Source: Lysobacteraceae bacterium
GTDB lineage: Bacteria; Pseudomonadota; Gammaproteobacteria; Xanthomonadales; Xanthomonadaceae
Assembly (NCBI GenBank): GCA_003241895.1
Contig: QBLY01000002.1
Location: 223,382 to 287,381 of the forward strand
DNA length: 64,000 bases
Direction of reading: 5' to 3'
The notes under the pieces were generated by a model. It was not told the origin of the DNA, did no database searches, and worked only from the letters and a program-made list of their open reading frames with translations. Below, one piece after another: positions 53,707 to 63,819 of this stretch (position 1 is its first letter; every line of letters starts with the position of its first letter). The position numbers and the translations under genes are program-made.

Positions 53707-55197
53707 GTGATTTCTGCCGAAGAGTTCAAGCGCCTCGCGGGCGAGGGCTACAGCCGCATCCCCGTGGTCCGCGAAGTCCTGTCCGACCTCGATACGCCCC
53801 TGTCGGTGTACCTGAAGCTGGCGGACGGCCCGCACACCTACCTGTTCGAGTCGGTGGAAGGCGGCGAAACCTGGGGCCGTTATTCCATCATCGGCCTGCC
53901 CGCAAGGCGCACCTACACCTTCCGCGGCCATACGCTGGAAGTGCGCGAGCACGGCGAGCTCACCGAGAGCCGCGAACTGGCCGACCCGCTGGCGGAAGTC
54001 GACCGCCTGCGCGCCAGCTTCCGGGTGCCGCAGATGCCCGACCTGCCGGCCTTCACGGGCGGCCTGGTCGGCTACTTCGGCTTCGAGACCATTGGCTGGA
54101 TCGAGCCGCGCCTGGCCGGCCCGATGCCCGACGGCACGGACAAGCCCGACCAGCTCGGCACGCCCGACGCGCTGCTGATGCTGAGCGAGGAAGTCGCCGT
54201 CTTCGACAACCTCAAGGGCCGGCTGTATCTGATCGTGCACGCCGATCCGTCGCAGCCGCAGGCTTACGCCCGTGCGCTGCGCCGGCTTGATGAACTGGTG
54301 TACCGCCTGCGCCATTCCGGACGCAGCTATCCCGACGTGCTCGATCCGTCCCTGCTCAGCGAGCAGGACTTCGTGTCGGGCTTCACCAAGGAAGGCTTCC
54401 TGGCCGCGGTGGAGAAATCAAAGGAATACATCCGCGCCGGCGACATCTTCCAGGTGGTGCTCAGCCAGCGCATGAGCGTGCCCTTCCGCGCCCGCCCGGT
54501 GGACGTCTACCGCGCGCTGCGGGCGCTCAATCCCTCGCCCTACATGTATTTCCTGGACCTTGGCGGCACCCAGGTGGTGGGCAGCTCGCCCGAGATCCTG
54601 GTGCGGCTGAAAGGCGGCGAGATCACCGTGCGGCCGATTGCCGGCACCCGCCCGCGCGGCGAAACGCCCGAGGCGGACGCGGCGCTTGAGGCTGAGCTGC
54701 TGGCCGACCCCAAGGAGTGCGCCGAGCACCTGATGCTGATCGACCTGGGGCGCAACGACGTTGGCCGCGTCGCGCAGCCGGGAAGCGTGAAGGTGCCCGA
54801 CCGCTTCATCATCGAGAAGTACTCGCACGTGATGCACATCGTCAGCGAGGTGCGCGGCACGCTGCAGCCGGGCGTGGGTTTCGCCGACGTGATCAAGGCG
54901 ACCTTCCCGGCCGGCACCGTCAGCGGTGCGCCGAAGATCCGCGCGCTGGAAGTGATCCGCGAGCTCGAGCCGGTGAAGCGCAACATCTATTCGGGCGCCG
55001 TGGGCTACCTCAACTGGTGGGGCGACGCCGACACCGCCATCGCCATCCGCACCGCCGTGATCCAGGACGGTCGCCTGCACGTGCAGGCCGGCGCCGGCAT
55101 CGTCCATGACTCCGACCCGGCCAAGGAATGGGAGGAAACGCTCAACAAGGGGCGTGCGCTGTTCCGGGCCGTGGCCCAGGCGGCAGGCGGGCTTTAG
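53707..55197 (+). CDS. trpE: Anthranilate synthase component I
   Basis: 496 residues from the GTG at 53707 (MISAEEFKRL), the start matching related Xanthomonas proteins; a GTG at 53698 would add three residues. The LFESVEGGE segment (about 44) is in the position of the tryptophan-feedback site. The chorismate-binding core includes PSPYMYFL, RPIAGTRPRG, EHLMLIDLGRNDVGRV and the AGTVSGAPKIRA motif. It makes anthranilate from chorismate using ammonia or the TrpG glutaminase. A TATACT (53674-53679) is a possible -10 box. No trp attenuator was found upstream. Confidence 0.96.
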   Translation: MISAEEFKRLAGEGYSRIPVVREVLSDLDTPLSVYLKLADGPHTYLFESVEGGETWGRYSIIGLPARRTYTFRGHTLEVREHGELTESRELADPLAEVDRLRASFRVPQMPDLPAFTGGLVGYFGFETIGWIEPRLAGPMPDGTDKPDQLGTPDALLMLSEEVAVFDNLKGRLYLIVHADPSQPQAYARALRRLDELVYRLRHSGRSYPDVLDPSLLSEQDFVSGFTKEGFLAAVEKSKEYIRAGDIFQVVLSQRMSVPFRARPVDVYRALRALNPSPYMYFLDLGGTQVVGSSPEILVRLKGGEITVRPIAGTRPRGETPEADAALEAELLADPKECAEHLMLIDLGRNDVGRVAQPGSVKVPDRFIIEKYSHVMHIVSEVRGTLQPGVGFADVIKATFPAGTVSGAPKIRALEVIRELEPVKRNIYSGAVGYLNWWGDADTAIAIRTAVIQDGRLHVQAGAGIVHDSDPAKEWEETLNKGRALFRAVAQAAGGL

Positions 55198-55284
55198 GCG
55201 GCCTGCCCGGGGCGTCACGGCCCACGGCGGCTTGACGGCGCTGGCCTTATACTTCGCCCTCATTCCGGTCCGGCGCGCCCTTCC

Positions 55285-55872
55285 ATGCTGTTGATGATCG
55301 ACAACTACGACAGCTTCACCTACAACCTCGTGCAGTACTTCGGCGAGTTGGGGCAGGACGTGAAGGTGGTGCGCAACGATGCGCTGACGGTGGCGCAGAT
55401 CGCCGCCCTCAAACCCGACCACATCGTCATCTCGCCGGGCCCGTGCACGCCCAACGAGGCCGGCGTGTCGCTGGAGGTGCTGGAAAAGCTGGCCGGCCAG
55501 GTGCCGATCCTGGGCGTGTGCCTGGGCCACCAGAGCCTGGGCCAGGCCTTCGGCGGCGAAGTGGTGCGGGCGCGCACCATCATGCACGGCAAGACCTCGC
55601 CGATCCGCCACACCGGCGTCGGCGTTTTCAAAGGCCTGCCCGACCCGTTCGAGGCCACGCGCTACCACTCGCTGGTGGTCAGGAAGGAAACACTGCCCGA
55701 CTGCCTGGAAATCACCGCCTGGACCGAGAACCCGGACGGCTCCATGGACGAGATCATGGGCCTTCGCCACCGGACCTTGCCGGTGGAGGGCGTGCAGTTC
55801 CATCCCGAATCCATCCTCACGCAGCATGGCCACGCCATGCTGCAAAACTTCCTCCAGGGACACCGGGCCTGA
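55285..55872 (+). CDS. trpG: Anthranilate synthase component II (glutamine amidotransferase)
   Basis: 195 residues from the ATG at 55285 ([11 protein letters not shown]). Class I glutamine amidotransferase with the nucleophile in LGVCLGHQ (Cys about residue 79) and the His/Glu of the triad in VQFHPESIL (about 172). It supplies ammonia to TrpE, and may serve PabB as well, as in several bacteria with one TrpG. It lies 87 nt after trpE and 28 nt before trpD. Confidence 0.95.
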   Translation: MLLMIDNYDSFTYNLVQYFGELGQDVKVVRNDALTVAQIAALKPDHIVISPGPCTPNEAGVSLEVLEKLAGQVPILGVCLGHQSLGQAFGGEVVRARTIMHGKTSPIRHTGVGVFKGLPDPFEATRYHSLVVRKETLPDCLEITAWTENPDGSMDEIMGLRHRTLPVEGVQFHPESILTQHGHAMLQNFLQGHRA

Positions 55873-55900
55873 CGGCCCGACCACAACGCAGGGCCAGGCA

Positions 55901-56935
55901 ATGCCGATTACGCCGCAGGACGCGCTCCAGCGCATCATCGACCAACGCGAGATCTTCCACGACGAGATGGTGGACCTGATGCGCCAGGTGATGCGCGGCG
56001 AAGTGTCGCCGGTGCTCACCGCGGCCATTCTCGCCGGCCTGCGCGTGCGCAAGGAAACCGTTGGCGAGATCGCCGGCGCGGCGCAGGTGATGCGCGAGTT
56101 CGCGGCCAAGGTCACCGTGCCCGATCCCCATCACTTCGTTGACATCGTCGGCACCGGCGGCGACGCCTCGCACACCTTCAACATCTCCACCGCCAGCATG
56201 TTCGTGGCGGCGGCCGCCGGCGCCAAGGTGGCCAAGCACGGCAACCGCAGCGTGTCGTCCAAGTCCGGCAGCGCCGACGTGCTCGAGGCGCTGGGCGCGG
56301 TGATCGAGCTTCAGCCCGACCAGGTGTCGGCGTGCATCGCACAAACCGGAATGGGATTCATGTTCGCGCCGATGCACCACCCGGCCATGAAGAACGTAGC
56401 CGCGGTGCGCAAAGAGCTGGGCGTGCGCACCATGTTCAACATCCTGGGCCCGCTGACCAACCCGGCCGGCGCACCCAACATCCTGATGGGCGTCTTCCAT
56501 CCCGACCTGGTGGGCATCCAGGTGCGCGTGCTGCGCCAGCTGGGCGCCAAGCGCGCCATGGTGGTCTGGGGCCGCGACGGCATGGACGAGATATCGCTGG
56601 GCGGCGCCACGATGGTGGGCGAGCTGCGCGGCGAGGAGATCGTCGAATACGAGATCCACCCCGAGGACTTCGGCATCTCGATGGCCGCCAGCCGCAACCT
56701 GCGGGTGGCGAACTCCACCGAGTCGATGGCGCTGCTGATGGAGGCGATCGACGGCAAGGACGGCCTGCCCAAGGAAATCGTCGCGCTCAACACCGGCGCC
56801 GCGCTGTACACGGCGGGCCAGGCGGTGTCGATCGCCGACGGCATCGAACAGGCCCGCGCCGCGATGGCGTCGGGCAAGGCGCGCGCCAAGCTCGACCAGT
56901 TCGTCGCCACCACCCGCCAGTTGGCGGGGCTGTAG
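55901..56935 (+). CDS. trpD: Anthranilate phosphoribosyltransferase
   Basis: 344 residues from the ATG at 55901 (MPITPQDAL); the longer in-frame start would run into trpG. The PRPP-binding [13 protein letters not shown] and the [21 protein letters not shown] motif are intact, as is [11 protein letters not shown]. It attaches ribose 5-phosphate to anthranilate. The protein is not fused to TrpG, unlike in enterobacteria. It continues to trpC after 39 nt. Confidence 0.96.
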   Translation: MPITPQDALQRIIDQREIFHDEMVDLMRQVMRGEVSPVLTAAILAGLRVRKETVGEIAGAAQVMREFAAKVTVPDPHHFVDIVGTGGDASHTFNISTASMFVAAAAGAKVAKHGNRSVSSKSGSADVLEALGAVIELQPDQVSACIAQTGMGFMFAPMHHPAMKNVAAVRKELGVRTMFNILGPLTNPAGAPNILMGVFHPDLVGIQVRVLRQLGAKRAMVVWGRDGMDEISLGGATMVGELRGEEIVEYEIHPEDFGISMAASRNLRVANSTESMALLMEAIDGKDGLPKEIVALNTGAALYTAGQAVSIADGIEQARAAMASGKARAKLDQFVATTRQLAGL

Positions 56936-56974
56936 TCTTTTCCCACGATTCCGAACGGCCCGACCTGGACCCCC

Positions 56975-57763
56975 ATGAGCGACATCCTGCAAACCATCCT
57001 GCTTCGCAAGGCCGACGAGATCCGCGAGCGGTCGCAGCGCGTGTCGCTGGCTGAACTCTCGGCGCGCTGCGAGGGCCTGCCGGCCGCGCGCGGCTTCGCT
57101 GCGGCGCTGCAGGCAAAGCTGGCGGCGGGGCTGCCGGCCGTCATCGCCGAGGTCAAGAAAGCCAGCCCCAGCAAGGGCGTCATCCGCCCGGACTTCCGCC
57201 CGGCCGATATCGCCGCCAGCTACGAGCGCGGCGGCGCGGCCTGCCTGTCGGTGCTTACCGACGTGGATTTCTTCCAGGGCTCCGACGACTACCTGCTGCA
57301 GGCGCGCGCGGCGTGTTCGCTGCCGGTGCTGCGCAAGGATTTCACCGTGGACGCCTACCAGGTGTACGAAGCCCGCGCGATGGGCGCCGACTGCATCCTG
57401 CTGATCGTGGCGGCGCTCGGCGACGCCGCGCTGGCCGAGCTGTCGCACCTGGCGCTGGACCTGGGCATGGACGTGCTGGTGGAAGTGCATGACATCGACG
57501 AGCTTGAGCGCGCGCTGCAGGTGGGCGCGCCGCTGGTGGGCATCAACAACCGCAGCCTGCGCACCTTCGAAGTGTCGCTCGACACCACCCTGGCGCTGCG
57601 CCAGTCGGTGCCGACCGATCGCCTTCTGGTGACCGAAAGCGGCATCGCCACCCGCGACGACGTGGCGCGCATGCGCTCGCATGGCGTCAACGCCTTCCTG
57701 GTCGGCGAAACCTTCATGCGGGCGCCCGATCCCGGCGCCGAACTTGCGCGGCTGTTCGCCTGA
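56975..57763 (+). CDS. trpC: Indole-3-glycerol-phosphate synthase
   Basis: 262 residues. A TIM barrel with the catalytic lysine in [10 protein letters not shown] (about 51-60), VLRKDFTVD and [11 protein letters not shown], and the [10 protein letters not shown] phosphate-binding region. It converts CdRP to indole-3-glycerol phosphate. It is not fused to TrpF. It is the last trp gene here; trpF, trpB and trpA must be elsewhere. The HAD phosphatase gene starts 4 nt after its stop. Confidence 0.96.
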   Translation: MSDILQTILLRKADEIRERSQRVSLAELSARCEGLPAARGFAAALQAKLAAGLPAVIAEVKKASPSKGVIRPDFRPADIAASYERGGAACLSVLTDVDFFQGSDDYLLQARAACSLPVLRKDFTVDAYQVYEARAMGADCILLIVAALGDAALAELSHLALDLGMDVLVEVHDIDELERALQVGAPLVGINNRSLRTFEVSLDTTLALRQSVPTDRLLVTESGIATRDDVARMRSHGVNAFLVGETFMRAPDPGAELARLFA

Positions 57764-57767
57764 GGCC

Positions 57768-58430
57768 GTGGCGAACGCAGCGGCCACCGTCCTGTTCGAC
57801 TTCGACGGCACGCTGGTGCGCGGCGACTGCGCCGCCGCGTGGCTGCGCATCCAGCTGCGGCGCGATCCGCTGCGGCGGCTGGCGGCCGGGCTGAGCTTCC
57901 CGTTCCTGGCGCCGGGCTTCGCTTGGTGGCGCAGCGCGTGGGTGCCGGCCAGTTTCTATACCTGGCTCGCCACCGTGGGCCGCACCCACGAAGCGCTGGC
58001 GGAAGCGCGCGAGGACTTCCTGCGCGACTGCGCCCGCCGCCGCGACGAGCTGCTGATAGCGCCGGCGGTGCTGCGCCTGCGCGCGCACCTGGACGCCGGC
58101 CAGCCGGTGGTGATCGTCACCGGCGCCGAAGCCTCGCTGGCGCGCGAACTGTGGCGGGCGCTGGGCCAGCCCGAGGTGCCGGTGGTGGGCTCAAGCGTCC
58201 GCGAGGCCTTCGGCGGCTGGATCGGGCAGGAACACACGGTGGGGCCGCGCAAGATCGCGGCCTTGGCGCGCGAGGGCATCCACCCGCCGTTCGCCGCTGT
58301 CTACAGCGACAGCGCGCGCGACCTGCCGCTGCTTTGCGAGACCGCCTGCCCGGTGCTTGTCCGCCCCGACGCGCGCAGCCTGGCGCGGGTGAACAAGCGC
58401 CTGCGCGGCGCGTTCGAAACCATCCTCTGA
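57768..58430 (+). CDS. HAD-family phosphatase (SerB-like subfamily IB)
   Basis: 220 residues from the GTG at 57768, 4 nt after trpC. HAD motif I is LFDFDGTLV (about residues 8-16; nucleophile Asp and acid/base Asp present), motif II is VIVTGAEAS, and motif IV YSDSARDLPLL (about 180-190). A helical cap between motifs I and II includes FYTWLATVG. This arrangement resembles SerB and related small-molecule phosphatases. Co-transcription with the trp genes may be incidental; the substrate is unknown. Confidence 0.88.
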   Translation: MANAAATVLFDFDGTLVRGDCAAAWLRIQLRRDPLRRLAAGLSFPFLAPGFAWWRSAWVPASFYTWLATVGRTHEALAEAREDFLRDCARRRDELLIAPAVLRLRAHLDAGQPVVIVTGAEASLARELWRALGQPEVPVVGSSVREAFGGWIGQEHTVGPRKIAALAREGIHPPFAAVYSDSARDLPLLCETACPVLVRPDARSLARVNKRLRGAFETIL

Positions 58431-58438
58431 GCCTGGCT

Positions 58439-58903
58439 TCAGGCGTCGCCGAGCCGCTTCAGGAAGCGCAGCGCACTCTCGCCGAAGCCGCACGCGCGGT
58501 AGAACTCGTGCGCCTCGTGGCGGTGGCTGGCGGACGTGAGTTCGATGCGGGCCGCGCCGCCCTGGCGCGCGCGCAGTTCGGCTTCGCGCAGCAGCAGGCG
58601 GCCCACGCCGCGGCGCTGTTCCTTGCCCGACACCACCAGCGCGGTGATGCGGCAGGTGCGCGCACCCAGCGGCAGGTAGTACATCAGGTCCAGCGCCAGC
58701 AGGCCGGCCAGCTCGCCGTGGCGATCGGCGACCAGGATCTGCTGGTCGGGCTCTTCCTGCAGCGCCAGCAGGCGGGCGGCGGCTTCATCGCGGCTGCAGG
58801 GGTAGCCAAGCACTTCCAGCAGCAGGGCGACGCCGGCCGCGTCGCGCGCCGATGCGGGACGCACCAGCAGGCTCTCGCGACCGGGAGTGGAGGCCGTGCC
58901 CAT
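58439..58903 (-). CDS. GNAT-family N-acetyltransferase
   Basis: 154 residues. The acetyl-CoA binding motif is EQRRGVGRLLLREAE (about residues 95-109), and SASHRHEAHEFYRACGFGES is the typical C-terminal HxxAhxFYxxxGF pattern of many small-molecule and protein acetyltransferases. It is a free-standing cytoplasmic enzyme; the acceptor is unknown. It follows clp by 3 nt on the same strand, so it is probably transcribed with that global regulator gene. Confidence 0.9.
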   Translation of the reverse strand: MGTASTPGRESLLVRPASARDAAGVALLLEVLGYPCSRDEAAARLLALQEEPDQQILVADRHGELAGLLALDLMYYLPLGARTCRITALVVSGKEQRRGVGRLLLREAELRARQGGAARIELTSASHRHEAHEFYRACGFGESALRFLKRLGDA

Positions 58904-58906
58904 GGT

Positions 58907-59578
58907 TCAGCGGGTGCCGAAGACCACGATGGTCTTGCCGCGGGCGTGCAGCAGGCCCTGTTCCTGCAGCTGCTTGAGCACCCGGCCGGCCATTTCGCGC
59001 GAACAGCCGACGATGCGCGCCAGCTCCTGGCGCGACACCCGGATCTGGGTGCCCTGCGGGTGCGACAGCGCGTCGGGTTCCTGGCACAGGTCGTTGAGGG
59101 TGCGGGTGATGCGGCCGCTGACGTCCATGAAGGCCAGGCGGCTGGCCTTGCGGCTGGTATCGAGCAGTCGCTTGGAAAGCTGCAGGCCGATGGCGTACAG
59201 GATGCGCGGGCACTCGGCCGACAGCGGCCCGGCGAACAGCTGGTGCAGGCGCTCGTAGTTGATTTCGGCCAGATCGCAGGCGGTGCGCGTGCGCACCACC
59301 ACTGCGCGCTGGTCGGCTGCGAAGAACAGGCCCATCTCGCCGATGAATTCGCCGGCGTTGACGTAGCCCAGCACCAGTTCGCGACCGTCGGACTCCTCGC
59401 TGACCACGCTCAGCGAACCGCTGATGACGTAATAAAGGGAGGTGGCCGGTGCGCCGGGGCGGAAGACGTCGGTGCGGGTGGGGTAGCGGCGGCGGTGGCA
59501 GTGGTCGAGGAAGCGGCTCATGACCGCCGCATCGGGCGCCAGCGGGCTGCTGACCGCCTTGTGGGGCTGGATAGACAT
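58907..59578 (-). CDS. clp: CRP-like global regulator Clp
   Basis: 223 residues from the ATG at 59578 (MSIQPHKA); AGGAG lies 8 nt upstream, so this is preferred over the ATG at 59602. The N-terminal cyclic-nucleotide-type barrel has YPTRTDVFRPG and GEFIGEMGLFF, and the C-terminal helix-turn-helix has VSRQELARIVGCSREMAGRVLKQL. In Xanthomonas, Clp binds c-di-GMP, which releases it from DNA, and it controls virulence, adhesion and exopolysaccharide genes. The gene is divergent from speD, a Xanthomonadaceae arrangement. The link to c-di-GMP is inferred from Xanthomonas. Confidence 0.93.
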   Translation of the reverse strand: MSIQPHKAVSSPLAPDAAVMSRFLDHCHRRRYPTRTDVFRPGAPATSLYYVISGSLSVVSEESDGRELVLGYVNAGEFIGEMGLFFAADQRAVVVRTRTACDLAEINYERLHQLFAGPLSAECPRILYAIGLQLSKRLLDTSRKASRLAFMDVSGRITRTLNDLCQEPDALSHPQGTQIRVSRQELARIVGCSREMAGRVLKQLQEQGLLHARGKTIVVFGTR

Positions 59579-59779
59579 CAACGAACTCCTTTTCTCCGCC
59601 ATCGCGGCCCCCGCGGGGGCGGCGGTTATTACGGTTCAGCTTAGGCGTCCCGACCGCCCCGGGCAATGCCGAGAAGACCCGGACGTTCACTTCCGTGACG
59701 AGGTCGGTTCCCCCGGGCGTCCGTTTGCCCGATAATGCCGGCCCCCGCTGCATCCCCCTTCCCAAGCAGGAACGCCATC

Positions 59780-60574
59780 GTGGTCAAGCCGCTTCCTCGC
59801 CTTAGGCTCCAGGGTTTCAACAACCTGACCAAGGCCCTGAGCTTCAACATCTACGACGTCTGCTATGCGGTGTCGGAAGACCAGCGCCAGCGCTACATCG
59901 AGTACATCGATGAGGAATACAACGCCGACCGCCTGACCCAGATCCTCACCGACGTGGCCGAGATCATCGGCGCCAACATCCTCAACGTGGCCCGCCAGGA
60001 CTACGACCCGCAGGGTGCCTCGGTGACGATCCTGATCTCGGAAGAGCCGGTGATCGACAAGAAGGCCGCGGGCAGGGAGTTGATCTCCGACGCCGTGGTG
60101 GCGCACCTGGACAAGTCGCACATCACCGTGCACACCTATCCGGAAACGCACCCGCACAACGGCATCGCCACCTTCCGCGCCGACATCGACGTGGCCACCT
60201 GCGGCGTGATTTCACCGCTGAAGGCGCTGAACTACCTGATCGAGAGCTTCGAGTCCGACATCGTGGTGATGGACTACCGCGTGCGCGGCTTCACCCGCGA
60301 CGTGAAGGGCAAGAAGCACTACATCGACCACCGCATCAACTCGATCCAGGAATTCCTGTCCAAGCCCATCAAGCAGCGCTACGAGATGATGGACGTGAAC
60401 ATCTACCAGGAAAACCTGTTCCACACCAAGATGCACCTCAAGGAGTTCGACCTCGACACCTACCTGTTCGAGGAGAAGGCCAAGAACCTGGGCTTCAAGG
60501 ACCGCCAGCGCATCGAGATGCAGCTGCGCCGCGAGATCGAGGAACTCTACGGTGCCCGCAACCTGATCGACTGA
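59780..60574 (+). CDS. speD: S-adenosylmethionine decarboxylase proenzyme
   Basis: 264 residues from the GTG at 59780 (MVKPLPRL) with AGGA upstream; this start matches the Xanthomonas protein. The proenzyme cleaves itself at the serine in [13 protein letters not shown] (about residue 115), turning that serine into the pyruvoyl group. [20 protein letters not shown] is the other conserved block. It makes decarboxylated SAM for spermidine synthesis; speE is not in the window. A guanidine-II riboswitch for the next gene begins 7 nt after its stop. Confidence 0.96.
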   Translation: MVKPLPRLRLQGFNNLTKALSFNIYDVCYAVSEDQRQRYIEYIDEEYNADRLTQILTDVAEIIGANILNVARQDYDPQGASVTILISEEPVIDKKAAGRELISDAVVAHLDKSHITVHTYPETHPHNGIATFRADIDVATCGVISPLKALNYLIESFESDIVVMDYRVRGFTRDVKGKKHYIDHRINSIQEFLSKPIKQRYEMMDVNIYQENLFHTKMHLKEFDLDTYLFEEKAKNLGFKDRQRIEMQLRREIEELYGARNLID

Positions 60575-60581
60575 TCCATCC

Positions 60582-60631
60582 CGCGGGACGGCCCGCGCGC
60601 CGGCTTGTGGCGATCAACCACCGACGACGGT
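60582..60631 (+). promoter_or_regulatory. Guanidine-II riboswitch (mini-ykkC)
   Basis: Two short hairpins with the family's ACGR loops are present. The first is CGCGGG-ACGG-CCCGCG (60582-60597, 6-bp stem). The second is ACCG-ACGA-CGGT (60620-60631, 4-bp stem), separated by 22 nt. This is the diagnostic layout of the mini-ykkC RNA, in which guanidinium binds between the two loops and frees the ribosome binding site. The gdx start codon lies 56 nt downstream, after GGGGAGAAGG. The gene context is the expected one, which raises confidence. Confidence 0.85.
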
Positions 60632-60686
60632 CCGGCGCGAAAGCCCCGGGCCGCTGTTGTTTCCAGGCATCACGGGGAGAAGGCAA

Positions 60687-61007
60687 ATGGCATGGATCTA
60701 CCTGGCAATTGCCGGCGTGTTCGAGGTCGTCTGGGCCATCGGCCTGAAGTACTCCGAGGGTTTCACGCGGCCCCTGGCCAGCACGGTGACCATCGCTGCG
60801 ATGGCGGTCGGATTCTGGTTCCTCTCGCAGGCGCTGAAGGAAATCCCGATCGGCACCGGCTATGCGGTCTGGGTGGGCATCGGCGCGGTGGGCACGGCCA
60901 TCCTGGGCATCGCGCTGTTCGGCGAATCGGCGGCCTGGCCGCGCCTGGCCTGCATCGGCCTGATCCTGGCCGGCATCATCGGCCTCAAGTTGACTTCGCC
61001 GGCTTGA
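60687..61007 (+). CDS. gdx: Guanidinium exporter (SMR family, Gdx/SugE)
   Basis: 106 residues from the ATG at 60687. It has four helices; the first carries the essential glutamate in [19 protein letters not shown] (Glu13), the signature that separates Gdx from Emr[17 protein letters not shown] in helix 3 is another Gdx-type motif. It works as a dimer that exchanges guanidinium for protons. The upstream guanidine-II riboswitch and the adjacent speD agree with this substrate. The older name is SugE. Confidence 0.93.
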   Translation: MAWIYLAIAGVFEVVWAIGLKYSEGFTRPLASTVTIAAMAVGFWFLSQALKEIPIGTGYAVWVGIGAVGTAILGIALFGESAAWPRLACIGLILAGIIGLKLTSPA

Positions 61008-61040
61008 AAAAGCCGTTTTTTGCCACGGCCAACAAGCGCT

Positions 61041-61685
61041 TCAGCCCCGATACGCCAGTGCCTTCATGACGCGGGAACTCAGGGCCATCAGGCGCGGAAT
61101 CGGCTCCGGGAGGGTGCGTGCGCCGGACGCCAGGGCTTCGTCGGCGTGGCGGGCTTCGTCGGCTTTCATCGTGCGCAGGATGGCGCGGCTGCGTTCGTCA
61201 CCCGGCGGCAGGTGGGCCAGGTGTTCTTCCAGGTGCGCCTCGACCTGACGCTCGGTCTCGACCACGAAGCCCAGGTTCCAGCCGTCGCCGCGCAGGCCCG
61301 CGGCCAGGCCGATGGCGTAGCTGCCGGCATAGAACAGCGGGTTGAACACGCTGGGACGGCTGCGCAGCTCGTCCAGGCGGTCGGCGCACCAGGCCAGGTG
61401 GTCGGTTTCTTCCTGCGCGGCGTGTTCGAGTTGGGCGCGCGTGGCCTCGTCGCGGGCCACGGCGGCCTGGCCGACATAAAGTGCCTGCGCGCAGACCTCG
61501 CCGGTGTGGTTGATGCGCATCAGCCCGGCGGCGTGCCGGCGTTCGGGCTCGTCGAGCTGAAGGTCGGGCAGCGTGCCGGCCGGGTTGGGGCGCTCGGCGC
61601 GGGCGCGGCCCAGGCTGGTGCCCAGGGCGTGCTGGGCCTCGATCAGGAGGCGGTCCAGCGGGCTGAAATGGCGGGTAGGGGTCAT
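61041..61685 (-). CDS. coq7: 2-polyprenyl-3-methyl-6-methoxy-1,4-benzoquinone monooxygenase (Coq7)
   Basis: 214 residues from the ATG at 61685, overlapping the Fe-S protein stop by 4 nt. It is a ferritin-like diiron enzyme with Glu in [23 protein letters not shown] and the later [10 protein letters not shown] and [10 protein letters not shown] ligands. It adds the last hydroxyl group in ubiquinone synthesis. The length fits the bacterial Coq7 family. It converges on gdx with a 33-nt gap. Confidence 0.94.
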   Translation of the reverse strand: MTPTRHFSPLDRLLIEAQHALGTSLGRARAERPNPAGTLPDLQLDEPERRHAAGLMRINHTGEVCAQALYVGQAAVARDEATRAQLEHAAQEETDHLAWCADRLDELRSRPSVFNPLFYAGSYAIGLAAGLRGDGWNLGFVVETERQVEAHLEEHLAHLPPGDERSRAILRTMKADEARHADEALASGARTLPEPIPRLMALSSRVMKALAYRG

Positions 61686-62845
61686 GCCAGGTGCTCGGCC
61701 AGGAAGTCGATGGGGTGGCGTACCGGCACCATGGTGCCAGTGGCCAGGTGAAGGCGGCATCCGATGTTCGCCGACAGCAGCCCGGCGGCACCACTTTCGG
61801 CCAGTGCCTGCAGCAGGGGCGCGCGCAGGGCGTCAGCGCGGGCGGGCTCGGCCAGCTGGTGCAGGCCGGCGGCGCCACAGCAGCCGGTGTCGGGCAGTTC
61901 GACCAGGTCCAGGCCCGGGATTCGCTGCAGCAGCCGCCGCAGCGCGCCTTCGCTGCGCACCACGCTGCGCTGGGTGCAGGGCAGGTGCAGGGCGACGCGG
62001 CCATGGGCCGGGCGGAACCTGAGCTGGTCGCCGAGCCGGTCGAGCGCACTCAGCGCGTCCTCCACCGGAGCCTGGCCGGCAAGGCTGCGCGCCACGCTGT
62101 CCTGGCAGCCGCTGGCCAGGCAAAGCACGCTGTCACGCCCGGCGAAAGCCTGGCGATTGGCGGCGGCCAGCCTTGCCGCGGCAGCGGAATCGCCCGCATG
62201 CGCGGCGGCGGCGCCGCAGCAGCCCTGGCCTTCGGGCAGCGCCACGGCGATCCCGGCCGCGCCCAGAAGCCGGGCCAGGGCGGCACGCGTGCCCGATTCG
62301 TAGCGGTCGGCGATGCAGCCCACGAACACCGCCACCTCGCCCTTGGCGGCGGCCGGAGGCGCCGGCATCGCGACGGCGGGCGGTGCCTGCGGCAGGCCGG
62401 GGCGCAGGGCCGCCGGCAGCCAGGCCCCGGCGACGCGCTGCAGGTCGATCATCCGGCCCAGCAGGGGCGGCCGGGCCAGCAGCCAGCCTGCGGCGCGCAG
62501 CTTCAGGGGCGGCGCATGCCTCGCCGCCTGGGCTGCGCGCGCCCCGACCAGCAGTTCGCCGTAGGGCACTTGGGCGGGGCAGACCGGTTCGCAGCGCCGG
62601 CAGCCCAGGCAATGATCAAGATGGGTATCGCCGGCGGCGGTCGGCGCCAGGCGCCCCTGGGCCACGGCCTTGATGTAGGCGATGCGGCCGCGCGGGGATT
62701 CGGCTTCGGTCTGGTCGAGCCGATACGTGGGACAATGCGGCAGGCACAAACCGCACTGCACGCAGCGGTCGGCCAGGGCCACCAGGCCCGCGTCGGCGGG
62801 CGCTTGGCGCGCGGCGCGAAGGGCCGGGTCGGGCAGGGCAGGCAT
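61682..62845 (-). CDS. GlcF-like iron-sulfur protein
   Basis: 387 residues. Two 4Fe-4S motifs lie near the N-terminus: [12 protein letters not shown] (about residues 28-39) and [12 protein letters not shown] (about 79-90). Two CCG domains follow, with [11 protein letters not shown] and [11 protein letters not shown], as in glycolate oxidase subunit GlcF and other (Fe-S)-binding oxidoreductase subunits. GlcD- and GlcE-type flavoprotein partners are not adjacent. It probably transfers electrons from an unlinked dehydrogenase to quinone; the sharing of a transcript with coq7 is suggestive but not proof. Confidence 0.88.
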   Translation of the reverse strand: MPALPDPALRAARQAPADAGLVALADRCVQCGLCLPHCPTYRLDQTEAESPRGRIAYIKAVAQGRLAPTAAGDTHLDHCLGCRRCEPVCPAQVPYGELLVGARAAQAARHAPPLKLRAAGWLLARPPLLGRMIDLQRVAGAWLPAALRPGLPQAPPAVAMPAPPAAAKGEVAVFVGCIADRYESGTRAALARLLGAAGIAVALPEGQGCCGAAAAHAGDSAAAARLAAANRQAFAGRDSVLCLASGCQDSVARSLAGQAPVEDALSALDRLGDQLRFRPAHGRVALHLPCTQRSVVRSEGALRRLLQRIPGLDLVELPDTGCCGAAGLHQLAEPARADALRAPLLQALAESGAAGLLSANIGCRLHLATGTMVPVRHPIDFLAEHLA

Positions 62846-62876
62846 GGCTGGATGCTAGCACGGGGCTCATCCGGGC

Positions 62877-62905
62877 TTGCGCGAGCCGGAAAGGGCCGCT
62901 ATCAT
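62877..62905 (+). promoter_or_regulatory. Candidate promoter of rplM-rpsI
   Basis: TTGCGC (62877-62882), a 17-bp spacer and TATCAT (62900-62905). The -10 matches the consensus at five of six positions, and the -35 at three. It lies just before the ribosomal protein pair, 42 nt from the rplM start; a TTGGAG ribosome binding site follows. Confidence 0.5.
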
Positions 62906-62946
62906 TCCGCCTCTTTCCACCCCGATTTCTATATTTTGGAGCCGTC

Positions 62947-63387
62947 ATGAAGACCATGACCGTCAGCGCCAACGCCCAGACCGTCAAGCAAGACTGGTAC
63001 GTGGTCGATGCCAGCGGCAAAACCTTGGGCCGCCTGTGCTCGGAACTCGCGATCCGCCTTCGCGGCAAGCACAAGCCGGACTACACCCCGCACGTTGATA
63101 CGGGTGACTACCTCGTCGTGATCAACGCCGAGAAGATCCACGTCACCGGCAACAAGCTGCAGGACAAGAAGTACCACCGCTTCACCGGTTACGTCGGCAA
63201 CCTGAAGACCCAGTCGCTGGGCCAGATCCTCGACGCACACCCGGAGCGCGTGATCGAGATCGGCGTCAAGGGCATGCTCCCGAAGAACCCGCTCGGCCGC
63301 GCCATGTACCGCAAGCTCAAGGTCTACAAGGGCTCGGAGCATCCGCATTCTGCCCAGCAGCCGCAGGCTCTGGACTTCAAGGCTTAA
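62947..63387 (+). CDS. rplM: 50S ribosomal protein L13
   Basis: 146 residues from the ATG at 62947. [28 protein letters not shown] and [23 protein letters not shown] are the conserved L13 blocks. It is an early-assembly protein of the large subunit. It is followed by rpsI after 9 nt, the universal bacterial pair. The four extra residues at the N-terminus are normal variation. Confidence 0.98.
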   Translation: MKTMTVSANAQTVKQDWYVVDASGKTLGRLCSELAIRLRGKHKPDYTPHVDTGDYLVVINAEKIHVTGNKLQDKKYHRFTGYVGNLKTQSLGQILDAHPERVIEIGVKGMLPKNPLGRAMYRKLKVYKGSEHPHSAQQPQALDFKA

Positions 63388-63396
63388 GGCACAGAC

Positions 63397-63789
63397 ATGG
63401 CTATCCAGCAGAACTACGGCACCGGCCGTCGCAAGTCCTCCACCGCCCGCGTGTTCATGCGTTCGGGCAGCGGCAAGATCCTCGTCAACGGCCGTCCGGT
63501 CGACGAATTCTTCGGCCGCGAGACCTCGCGCATGATCGTGCGCCAGCCGCTGGTCGTCAGCCAGATGGGTGACAAGTTCGACTTCACCGTCACCGTCGCC
63601 GGCGGCGGCATCACCGGCCAGGCCGGCGCCATCCGCCTGGGCATCGCCCGCGCGCTGGTTGAATACAACGACACGCTCAAGCCCGACCTGCGCAAGGCCG
63701 GCCTGATGACCCGCGACGCCCGCGAAGTCGAGCGTAAAAAGGTTGGCCTGCACAAGGCTCGCCGCGCCACCCAGTTCTCGAAGCGCTAA
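63397..63789 (+). CDS. rpsI: 30S ribosomal protein S9
   Basis: 130 residues with [14 protein letters not shown] at the N-terminus and the invariant [36 protein letters not shown] basic C-terminus ending in KR, which reaches the P-site tRNA. It is the second gene of the rplM-rpsI pair. It is followed 30 nt later by a tRNA gene on the same strand. Confidence 0.98.
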   Translation: MAIQQNYGTGRRKSSTARVFMRSGSGKILVNGRPVDEFFGRETSRMIVRQPLVVSQMGDKFDFTVTVAGGGITGQAGAIRLGIARALVEYNDTLKPDLRKAGLMTRDAREVERKKVGLHKARRATQFSKR

Positions 63790-63819
63790 TCGCTTCAAGC
63801 TCTGGCGGCGACCCCGTAT

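Noticed and set aside
55232..55253. TTGACG and TATACT before trpG as a promoter
   Set aside because: The spacer is only 10 bp, too short for a sigma-70 promoter; trpG can be expressed from upstream of trpE.
55817..57850. A 677-codon minus-strand frame opposite trpD and trpC
   Set aside because: It spans two unmistakable trp genes and shows no protein family features.
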